Assembly (NCBI GenBank): GCA_023437485.1
Contig: JAEZGB010000007.1
Coordinates: 1-41,721 of the forward strand
Source: Bacteroidota bacterium
GTDB lineage: Bacteria > Bacteroidota > Bacteroidia > Flavobacteriales > Flavobacteriaceae
Length of the DNA: 41,721 bases
Direction: 5' to 3'
The notes under the pieces were generated by a model. That model had not been told where the DNA came from, did no database searches, and saw nothing but the letters and a program-made list of their open reading frames with translations. The position numbers were made by a program, and so were the translations under genes. Positions within the stretch are counted from its first letter, which is position 1. The number at the start of each line of letters is the position of its first letter. This document shows positions 1-6,192 of the stretch, piece after piece.

Positions 1-138
1 GGCGAAAGCCAGTCTTATGACCAGGCACAGAAAAAACTCACTGACACCGAGGACGAAATGCGGCTTGATCATCGCGACCCTTCAAACAGTATTGAGGATT
101 GGGACGCCGAAAAAAACAGTTCGGGCAGGCATAAATAA
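1..138 (+). CDS. C-terminal tail of an unidentified protein (5' end outside window)
   Basis: Frame 1 is open from the first base to a TAA at 136-138, giving the last 45 residues of a protein that begins upstream of the window. The tail is hydrophilic and highly charged, with many D, E, K, N and S residues (for example LTDTEDEM and NSIEDWDAEKN) and no membrane segment. No family is recognisable from this fragment. It lies head-on to the tRNA-Leu gene, and the hairpin at 138-167 directly follows its stop. The frame could be open by chance, since it is only 45 codons, so confidence is moderate. Confidence 0.45.
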   Translation, partial: GESQSYDQAQKKLTDTEDEMRLDHRDPSNSIEDWDAEKNSSGRHK

Positions 139-167
139 AAAAAATCGCAACCTTTCGATTGCGATTT
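138..167 (-). terminator. Rho-independent terminator of tRNA-Leu
   Basis: AAATCGCAA (142-150) and TTGCGATTT (159-167) form a perfect 9-bp stem with an 8-nt loop. On the minus strand the hairpin follows the 3' end of tRNA-Leu by two bases and is itself followed by a run of T. Confidence 0.75.
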
Positions 168-168
168 G

Positions 169-251
169 TGCCCTGGACTGGACTCGAACCAGCACACCCA
201 GAAGGCGCTGCGACCTGAACACAGTGCGTCTACCAATTTCGCCACCAGGGC
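169..251 (-). tRNA. tRNA-Leu, anticodon CAG
   Basis: On the minus strand the acceptor GCCCTGG (245-251) pairs with CCAGGGC (170-176), and base 169 is the discriminator A. The D arm includes GGTAGACGC, the anticodon stem is CTGTG/CGCAG with loop TTCAGGT (anticodon CAG), there is a long class II variable arm, and the T loop is TTCGAGT. CCA is not encoded. The length of 83 nt and the long variable arm fit leucine. Confidence 0.95.
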
Positions 252-262
252 ATTCAGGACCG

Positions 263-270
263 CAAAAATA
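263..270 (-). promoter_or_regulatory. Bacteroidota -7 box for tRNA-Leu
   Basis: On the minus strand TATTTTTG fits the TAnnTTTG -7 consensus of the Bacteroidota primary sigma factor and lies about 11 nt upstream of the tRNA 5' end. About 19 bp further upstream the sequence is TTC rather than TTG, so the -33 element is weak. Confidence 0.5.
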
Positions 271-303
271 ATACATATTTTTAATAGTTGAACATTTTGC
301 GAA

Positions 304-765
304 TTAATTTTCCCGCCTTTCGAGGTACTGTTTAAGCCGGTCAAAACTTCGCTCCCATACTTCGCGCAAATCAGACGCTGCCATCATGTGTTCGGGCCGC
401 GCCTTGAGTAACTCGAAGCGGAATTCCAGTTTGGTGATATGCTCGCCTGAGGCAAAAGTTAGCGCAATGCTGTATTCAAGCCCAAACTCCCCGCCGGGAA
501 CCGGGAATGCCGAGAGTGAAAACGCAAGGTGCTCATAGGGATCGACAATCGTGAATTTGCCTTCAACCGGATAACGTATTCCGTCAGGGGTGGAAAGCAC
601 CAGCCGGAGCATTCCGCCAGGGACCGCATCAATCAGGCACTCTTCCACTTGATGTTTTTCGGCACCGAACCATCTGATAAAAACACGCTCATCAGTAAAG
701 GCGGTAAAAACTTCATTGCGGGGCGCATCAAAATGCCGGTGCAGTTTAAATTGGTTTGGTTCCAT
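304..765 (-). CDS. AHSA1/SRPBCC-domain protein
   Basis: A 153-residue cytoplasmic protein of the START-like (SRPBCC) superfamily, AHSA1 branch. The pattern is typical: an N-terminal FKLHRHFDAPRNEVFTAFTD strand-helix, then a tryptophan-containing segment (VFIRWFGAEK), a beta-rich centre with paired glycines (VPGGMLRL), and a C-terminal helix starting near SDLREVWERSFDRLKQYL. The family has a helix-grip fold with a hydrophobic cavity; members range from Hsp90 co-chaperone-like proteins to stress-linked ligand binders. No substrate can be assigned here. The start at 765 (MEPNQFK) is preferred over an upstream in-frame ATG at 810 because it begins right before the conserved domain. The gene diverges from purK. 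Confidence 0.8.
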   Translation of the reverse strand: MEPNQFKLHRHFDAPRNEVFTAFTDERVFIRWFGAEKHQVEECLIDAVPGGMLRLVLSTPDGIRYPVEGKFTIVDPYEHLAFSLSAFPVPGGEFGLEYSIALTFASGEHITKLEFRFELLKARPEHMMAASDLREVWERSFDRLKQYLERREN

Positions 766-911
766 GGCTGGTAATTTGTTGTTTAAAGATACAAAACACA
801 CTAAAAACACGGCCCGAAGCTCGTCTTAAAATTGGCCAAAAACTGGCCGGATCCAATGAACCAGGACCGCAATTATTGATATTTAGCTGTTAATTTTTGC
901 CTTCATCGCTC

Positions 912-919
912 TACCTTTG
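912..919 (+). promoter_or_regulatory. -7 box for purK
   Basis: TACCTTTG matches TAnnTTTG and ends 14 nt before the purK ATG. The nearest TTTG upstream (896-899) is only 12 bp away, shorter than the usual spacing of about 19 bp, so the -33 element is uncertain. Confidence 0.5.
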
Positions 920-933
920 CACAAACAACACTC

Positions 934-2085
934 ATGAATTTATTCTCGACTCATTTTACCTTAGGGATATTGGGAGGAGGCCAATTAGGCAAAATGCTCC
1001 TGGCCGATACCCGGAAATTTGACATCAGGACACATGTCCTGGACCCGTCGCCTGATGCACCGTCGGCCCTGGGATGCAACAAATTCAGCACCGGCGACTT
1101 GATGGACTATGACACCGTACTTTCATTTGGGCGCCAGGTTGATTTGCTCACCATCGAGATTGAACACGTCAATGTGGAAGCGCTTGAAACCCTGGAAGGT
1201 GAGGGTAAAATGGTGTATCCTTCGGCCTCCACGCTGCGGATCATTCAAAACAAAGGCCGGCAAAAACAATTTTATACTGACAACGCAATCCCTACGGCTC
1301 CTGCCCGGAATTATGCCGGTTTGAAAAACCTGATGATCGACTTTATGGAGGGCAAACTTAAGGTGCCTTTTGTGTGGAAAAGCACGCAGTTTGGCTATGA
1401 CGGCAACGGGGTGCGCGTGGTCCGCGAAGCGTGTGACCTGCACGATTTGCCCGATACTGAGTGCATCGCCGAAGAAATGGTGGATTTTGCAATGGAACTG
1501 GCCGTAATCGTAGCACGGAATACCGCCGGCGATTGCGTCACCTATCCGGTGGTTGAAATGGAATTCCATCCGCAGGCCAACCAGGTCGAATACGTGGTTT
1601 GCCCTGCGCGAATTGACGATGATATCGCCGCCCGGGCCCGCGCATTGGCGCTTGATGTTTCTGAAAAATTTGCTCACACGGGCCTACTGGCCGTTGAGAT
1701 GTTCCTAACCGGCGAAGGCAAATTATTGGTAAACGAGGTAGCGCCGCGCCCGCACAACTCGGGCCACTATACCATTGAGGCCAGCTACACCTCGCAGTTT
1801 GAAAATCACCTCCGGGCCATTCTGGGCCTGCCGCTTGGCGTTACAGAAAGCAAAGCCGCCGCCGTGATGGTAAATTTGGTGGGCGCCGAAGGATTCTCAG
1901 GCGACGTGATTTATGAAAATATTGAAAAAATACTGGCTCTGGACGGCGTAACTCCGCATATTTACGGCAAAAGGCAAACACGGCCATTTCGCAAAATGGG
2001 CCATGTTACCATTGTTCGGCCAACGCTCGAATCAGCCAGGCAAATTGCGCAGGAAGTGCGCCACACAATCCGGGTAATTGCTTAA
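934..2085 (+). CDS. purK: N5-carboxyaminoimidazole ribonucleotide synthase PurK
   Basis: Converts AIR to N5-CAIR with ATP and bicarbonate in de novo purine synthesis. The 383-residue length is normal for the family. The N terminus carries the glycine-rich dinucleotide-like motif GILGGGQLGKM (residues 11-21), followed by the ATP-grasp domain with VWKSTQFGYDGNGV and the metal/phosphate-binding segment VNEVAPRPHNSGHYTIEA. The C-terminal beta domain ends near KMGHVTIV. It is directly followed by purE, 16 nt after its stop, so the two steps are co-transcribed. The reading frame is intact and identification is firm. Confidence 0.97.
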   Translation: MNLFSTHFTLGILGGGQLGKMLLADTRKFDIRTHVLDPSPDAPSALGCNKFSTGDLMDYDTVLSFGRQVDLLTIEIEHVNVEALETLEGEGKMVYPSASTLRIIQNKGRQKQFYTDNAIPTAPARNYAGLKNLMIDFMEGKLKVPFVWKSTQFGYDGNGVRVVREACDLHDLPDTECIAEEMVDFAMELAVIVARNTAGDCVTYPVVEMEFHPQANQVEYVVCPARIDDDIAARARALALDVSEKFAHTGLLAVEMFLTGEGKLLVNEVAPRPHNSGHYTIEASYTSQFENHLRAILGLPLGVTESKAAAVMVNLVGAEGFSGDVIYENIEKILALDGVTPHIYGKRQTRPFRKMGHVTIVRPTLESARQIAQEVRHTIRVIA

Positions 2086-2101
2086 CTTTAGAACAAAAAT
2101 C

Positions 2102-2590
2102 ATGGGCAAAGTAGCCATAATCATGGGCAGCATATCAGATATGCCCATTATGCAGGAAGCAGTCGAAATCCTTTCGGGTTTTGGCATCGAGACCGAGGTG
2201 GACATCGTTTCGGCGCACCGCACACCTGAAAAACTTTTCGATTTTTCCAAAAACGCTCACCTGCGGGGGATCAATGCGATCATTGCCGGCGCGGGCGGGG
2301 CAGCACACCTGCCGGGGATGGTGGCCTCAATGTCGCCGCTTCCCGTGATCGGGGTGCCAGTCAAAAGTTCCAACTCAATTGATGGCTGGGACTCGATACT
2401 GTCCATTTTACAGATGCCCGGCGGGGTGCCCGTAGCCACCGTCGCGCTTAACGGCGCCAAGAACGCGGGAATCCTCGCGGCGCAGATCCTGGGCAGTGCA
2501 AACCCCGAAATTTTGGAGCTCATCTCGGCCTACAAGGAAGGGCTAAAGTTGAGCGTGACCCAGTCGGCCGAAGGGTTAAAGAAAATTTGA
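2102..2590 (+). CDS. purE: N5-CAIR mutase PurE (class I)
   Basis: Converts N5-CAIR made by PurK to CAIR; a cytoplasmic enzyme, usually an octamer. The 162-residue product has the class I signature: MGSISDMPIMQEA at the N terminus (substrate phosphate site), SAHRTPE containing the catalytic histidine, and GGAAHLPGM. The start at 2102 (MGKVAIIMGS) is chosen over an in-frame ATG at 2078 that overlaps the end of purK, because the family begins here. Its stop codon lies inside a short octamer tandem repeat. Confidence 0.97.
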   Translation: MGKVAIIMGSISDMPIMQEAVEILSGFGIETEVDIVSAHRTPEKLFDFSKNAHLRGINAIIAGAGGAAHLPGMVASMSPLPVIGVPVKSSNSIDGWDSILSILQMPGGVPVATVALNGAKNAGILAAQILGSANPEILELISAYKEGLKLSVTQSAEGLKKI

Positions 2591-2610
2591 GAATTTGAAA
2601 ATTTGAAAAT
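2584..2610 (+). repeat. 8-bp tandem repeat (AATTTGAR) at purE 3' end
   Basis: Three consecutive units, AATTTGAG then AATTTGAA twice, plus a partial AAT. The first unit contains the purE stop codon TGA (2588-2590). It is a simple-sequence array without internal dyad symmetry. Confidence 0.7.
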
Positions 2611-2639
2611 CAATTGCCAGGAGACGCCTTAATTTCCCG

Positions 2640-2756
2640 GTTTTTTTCGGAGCTTTTTCCTGCTGTCCGCTGTATCTTTTGGCGTACCTTAAGTAAAAAT
2701 TAAAAATCACCAGGACCAGACGCCAAAAGGATGCCGCTTCCATCAGGGCTAGGGCG
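2640..2756 (+). repeat. Dispersed structured intergenic repeat, copy A
   Basis: Lies between purE and the M3 peptidase gene. It contains the family core CTGCTGTCCGCTGTATC, inverted arms ATCTTTTGGCG (2674-2684) and CGCCAAAAGGAT (2721-2732) around an AT-rich loop, then GCCGCTTCCATC and AGGGCTAGGGCG at the right end. The left end motif GGGCG is missing or diverged. Other copies are at 4829, 11266, 13333, 28882 and 29046. Confidence 0.65.
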
Positions 2757-2791
2757 TTTGACCTCCCATTACCCATTACTCAAAACATATT

Positions 2792-4816
2792 ATGATCCTG
2801 ACCAAGCCCTTTGATACACCGCACGGCACTGCGCCGTTCTCACAAATAAAAACAAACGATTTCCAGCCCGCGTTTGAGCAGAATATTGCCCTTACCCGTG
2901 CCGAAGTAGACGCCATCATCAACAATCCGGCCCCGCCGACCTTTGAAAACACCATTGAAGCGCTTGAGTATTCCGGGCAGGCACTTGACAGGCTTTCGAG
3001 CATCTTTTTCAATCTGAACTCGGCCGAGACAAATGATGAAATACAGCGGATTGCGCAGGAAGTCTCGCCATTGCTTACCGCCTTTAGCAATGACATCTCC
3101 CTCAACGCCGAACTTTTTGCCCGTGTAAAAATCGTTTTTGACAATCGGGAAAAGCTGGGATTGGACCCCGAGCAATCCATGCTTCTTGAGAAAAAATACA
3201 AAGGCTTTGCGAGAAACGGAGCGCTGCTGACTGAAGACAAAAAGACACGGCTCAGGGAAATCGATACCCAACTTGCCAAACTCAAACTTACTTTTGGTGA
3301 AAACGTCCTTGCTGAAACCAACGATTACCGCCTTCACATCACCGATGAAAAGGATTTGGCCGGGCTTCCCGAAGGAACTGTCGAGGCCGCCCGGGCGCTT
3401 GCCCAACAGGAAGGCCGGGACGGTTGGATGTTCACCTTGGACCACCCGAGCTACATTCCGTTTGTCACCTATGCCGACAACCGGGAACTTCGTCGCGAGA
3501 TCACCGTCGCCGCGGGCCGCAAGGCCTTTAGGGGAAATGAGCACGACAATACCCAAATTGTAAAACAGATTGCACAACTTAGGCACGAGCGCGCTAACCT
3601 GTTGGGGTACGAAACCCACGCGCATTTTGTACTTGAAGAGCGTATGGCGCAAAACCCGGAAACCGTAAAACAGTTTCTGGCCGGTCTATTGGAAAAGGCG
3701 AAACCCGCCGCGCACCGCGAGTTTGAAGAACTTTCACGTTTTGCCAGGGAACGCGATGGGATCGAGAGGCTGGAGAAATGGGACGGCGGCTATTATTCGG
3801 AGAAGTTGAGGCAAAAACTTTTTGACCTGGATGAGGAACAGCTCAAGCCCTATTTCAAATTGGAGAACGTGCTGGACGGGGCCTATGAAGTGGCCAAAAG
3901 GCTTTTTGGACTGAAATTCAATGAAGTTTTTAACATTGACAAATACCACGAAGACGTTCGGACCTTTGAAGTTCTTGGCCAGGACGGCCGGCTAACCGCA
4001 ATTTTTTACGCCGACTTTTTCCCGCGCAAGGGAAAGCGCAACGGTGCGTGGATGACCTCATTCAAACCGCAGTACAGGCAAAATGGCATTGATGAGCGTC
4101 CGCATGTGTCAATTGTTTGCAACTTTACCAAACCAACGCCTACCAAGCCATCGCTGTTGACCTTTAATGAAGTGACCACGCTGTTCCATGAGTTTGGGCA
4201 CGCGCTTCACGGCATGCTCGCCGACACGAAATACCCATCGCTTTCCGGGACTTCAGTATATTGGGACTTTGTGGAACTGCCCAGCCAGATTATGGAGAAC
4301 TGGTGTTACCAACCGGAGGCGCTTGCGTTGTTTGCCACGCATTACCTAACGGGCGAAGTGATTCCGCAGGAGTTTATTGACAAGATCAGGAAGAGTTCAA
4401 ATTTTCAGGAAGGAATAGCGACAATGCGCCAACTGAGTTTTGGAATGTTGGATATGGCCTACCATGCCGCCGATCCGTCGGTGATTGAAGATGTCAAGGA
4501 ATTCGAACTCAGGGCTTTTGAACCCACCGCCTTGTACCCCGATGTGAGGGAGAACTGCATGAGCACGGCGTTTTCGCATATTTTCCAGGGTGGATACTCA
4601 AGCGGTTATTACAGTTACAAATGGGCCGAGGTATTGGATGCCGATGCCTTTGAGTATTTTGAGCAGGAAGGCATTTTTAACCCTGCCGTGGCCAGAAGCT
4701 TTCAGGACAACATCCTCTCGCGCGGAGGAACCGAAAAACCTATGGAACTTTACAAACGCTTCAGGGGCAAGGAACCCCAACCCGATGCATTATTGCGCCG
4801 GGCAGGGTTAATCTGA
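2792..4816 (+). CDS. M3 family zinc metallopeptidase (oligopeptidase A / Dcp-like)
   Basis: A 674-residue thimet-oligopeptidase-family enzyme that hydrolyses short peptides in a closed internal cavity. The zinc motif HEFGH is at residues 466-470 (within LTFNEVTTLFHEFGHALHG), and the third zinc ligand is probably Glu495 in DFVELPSQIMENW. The C-terminal segment HIFQGGYSSGYYSYKWAEVLDADAF is the conserved substrate-binding region. There is no signal peptide at the chosen start (MILTKPFDTPHGTAPF), which suggests a cytoplasmic enzyme, although some family members labelled Dcp are periplasmic. Length and order of motifs are normal. The exact subtype (PrlC versus Dcp) is not decidable here. Confidence 0.93.
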   Translation: MILTKPFDTPHGTAPFSQIKTNDFQPAFEQNIALTRAEVDAIINNPAPPTFENTIEALEYSGQALDRLSSIFFNLNSAETNDEIQRIAQEVSPLLTAFSNDISLNAELFARVKIVFDNREKLGLDPEQSMLLEKKYKGFARNGALLTEDKKTRLREIDTQLAKLKLTFGENVLAETNDYRLHITDEKDLAGLPEGTVEAARALAQQEGRDGWMFTLDHPSYIPFVTYADNRELRREITVAAGRKAFRGNEHDNTQIVKQIAQLRHERANLLGYETHAHFVLEERMAQNPETVKQFLAGLLEKAKPAAHREFEELSRFARERDGIERLEKWDGGYYSEKLRQKLFDLDEEQLKPYFKLENVLDGAYEVAKRLFGLKFNEVFNIDKYHEDVRTFEVLGQDGRLTAIFYADFFPRKGKRNGAWMTSFKPQYRQNGIDERPHVSIVCNFTKPTPTKPSLLTFNEVTTLFHEFGHALHGMLADTKYPSLSGTSVYWDFVELPSQIMENWCYQPEALALFATHYLTGEVIPQEFIDKIRKSSNFQEGIATMRQLSFGMLDMAYHAADPSVIEDVKEFELRAFEPTALYPDVRENCMSTAFSHIFQGGYSSGYYSYKWAEVLDADAFEYFEQEGIFNPAVARSFQDNILSRGGTEKPMELYKRFRGKEPQPDALLRRAGLI

Positions 4817-4828
4817 CGCTTCGGGACC

Positions 4829-4958
4829 GCGCTAGGGATAGAGCGTAGTGCCGCGCACTGCGATAGCCCGGGCCGGGCTGAGCGTAAAGAAACAGTCCAG
4901 GGGACTGTTTTAGCGAAGAGCCAGCGGCTGCGCAGGCCGGTGTGAAAAGGCAGCGCCC
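4829..4958 (-). repeat. Dispersed structured intergenic repeat, copy B
   Basis: Fills the gap between the convergent M3 peptidase and UbiA-like genes. Read on the minus strand it runs from GGGCGCTGCC (4949-4958) to ATCCCTAGCGC (4829-4839). It holds GTGCGCGGCACTACGCTC, which closely matches copy E, and an inserted perfect hairpin, AAACAGTCC (4890-4898) with GGACTGTTT (4902-4910) and a 3-nt loop. Confidence 0.65.
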
Positions 4959-4962
4959 AAAT

Positions 4963-5772
4963 TCATGATAGCAGGATGAGCAACCACCAAAGAATCGGGA
5001 TGGACTCGGCCCAGAAAGCCGAATAATAACGGCTTTGGCGCGGATTGGCGAACACCAGCATCAGTGCCGTGACCAGGACCAGCAGGAAGTTTGCCCAAAG
5101 TTGCGGCCCATGCACAACTGAACGCAAAAGTTCCAGTGCGTAAAACAGGATGAGCAATGCAATTCCCAAAATTTTTGTCCGTCTCTGCCCTATTTGTTGT
5201 GGCACAGTTTTGAGCAGTGGGTCGTCTTTGGTCATATCGACAATTTCAAAGATGAGGATGAGCACAAAAACCAGCAGGAACCGCTGCGTGAACTTTAGCA
5301 GGAAATCAGGGGTGAACGCCGCCTGGGCGTCCAGTAAGGGCAGTGCGACAGTAACGCCGGCCCAGCACAGCGATACGATATAGATTTTTACTCCTGCCCA
5401 GTTTCGGGCATTTTTGCGGTTTGGAAAAAACGGGAGCGCGTAAAGGACGGTAAGGATGGCAAAGATTGAAGTTCCAAATTGGGCGCGCAGGCTGAGCTGC
5501 AGGAAATTCCAGCAGGCGCACACGGCCGAAATTGCACTAATGGCAATAATCACGAGCATTTCGGGCGAGAGCTTTTGCTTTTTTGAAAATACAAGGGTGT
5601 GGTATTTAACAAAATTGTAGCCGACAATTGTCGAGAAAGCCGCGAACAACGGCATGGACTCCCTTCCCTGAATCCCGAACATGTGCTGGGTCATGAGCAC
5701 CAGCGCCGCGACTGAAAGCGCTACGTGCAGGCTGGCGTTGAGGTAGAGGTCAAAAATCGGTTTGAGGGACAT
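4963..5772 (-). CDS. UbiA-like prenyltransferase-family membrane protein, active site degenerate
   Basis: A 269-residue inner-membrane protein with about eight hydrophobic segments. Loop motifs such as FVKYH, YALPFFPNRKNARNWAGVKIYIVSLCW and FEIVDMTKDDPLLKTVPQQIG resemble the UbiA fold of intramembrane prenyltransferases. The second loop keeps an Asp-rich DMTKDD, but the first loop, where active enzymes carry NDxxDxxxD, reads GYNFVKYHTLVFS. Prenyl-transfer activity is therefore doubtful. The start at 5772 (MSLKPIFDLYLN) is preferred over 5865, whose extra 31 residues are basic and unlike a family N terminus. Superfamily placement is from memory of flavobacterial relatives; function is unknown. 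Confidence 0.7.
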   Translation of the reverse strand: MSLKPIFDLYLNASLHVALSVAALVLMTQHMFGIQGRESMPLFAAFSTIVGYNFVKYHTLVFSKKQKLSPEMLVIIAISAISAVCACWNFLQLSLRAQFGTSIFAILTVLYALPFFPNRKNARNWAGVKIYIVSLCWAGVTVALPLLDAQAAFTPDFLLKFTQRFLLVFVLILIFEIVDMTKDDPLLKTVPQQIGQRRTKILGIALLILFYALELLRSVVHGPQLWANFLLVLVTALMLVFANPRQSRYYSAFWAESIPILWWLLILLS

Positions 5773-5884
5773 AGGTATTGTTCGTTTTACGTGGCGGGGA
5801 ATGCACTGGGTTGACTTTTGACTTTCGGATCTATTTTTAACTGGCCTTTGAGCGGTGTTTTTCACATTTGGGCCGTGGGGCTAA

Positions 5885-5917
5885 AGACCTCAAAGGTTTT
5901 GAAAACCTTTGAGGTCT
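5885..5917. repeat. 33-bp perfect palindrome in the UbiA-like/gcvP gap
   Basis: AGACCTCAAAGGTTTT (5885-5900) and AAAACCTTTGAGGTCT (5902-5917) are perfect complements around one G. It lies in a 420-bp gene-free stretch (5773-6192) in which I otherwise see only the gcvP promoter. It could form a cruciform or a bidirectional terminator-like hairpin, but it has no long T run. Confidence 0.85.
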
Positions 5918-6129
5918 AAAATTACCGAGAACCTCTGGCGTTATTTGCGGCTAAACCATACTTTTTGTTAAAGATCGTACTTTTTGGCAAGATTTCATTT
6001 GGCGGGTTACTTGTTATACCCCTATGGTCACTGGTCTTAAAACCTTATAACGTCATAACTCGCAACGGTTCCACCATATACCGCCGCACAAAACCCCTGC
6101 TTTGAATATCAAGCGACTTTCGATGTTTG

Positions 6130-6163
6130 TTGATTTATCATTCGTCAATTTACTTTACTTTTG
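6130..6163 (+). promoter_or_regulatory. Predicted gcvP promoter
   Basis: TTG (6130-6132), 23 bp, then TACTTTTG (6156-6163), matching the Bacteroidota -33/-7 pattern. The -7 box ends 29 nt before the ATG at 6193. Confidence 0.55.
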
Positions 6164-6192
6164 TGGCACTAAAAACAACACGCTTTCCCTAT

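Noticed and set aside
2840..3652. A 270-codon open frame antisense to the M3 peptidase gene
   Set aside because: It overlaps a firmly identified gene and has no domain. The same applies to the long antisense frames at 10229-10939 and 11710-12606.
5966..6120. Possible small gene or regulatory RNA between the palindrome and the gcvP promoter
   Set aside because: No open frame with a start and no stable conserved hairpin could be seen; I see nothing definite here.
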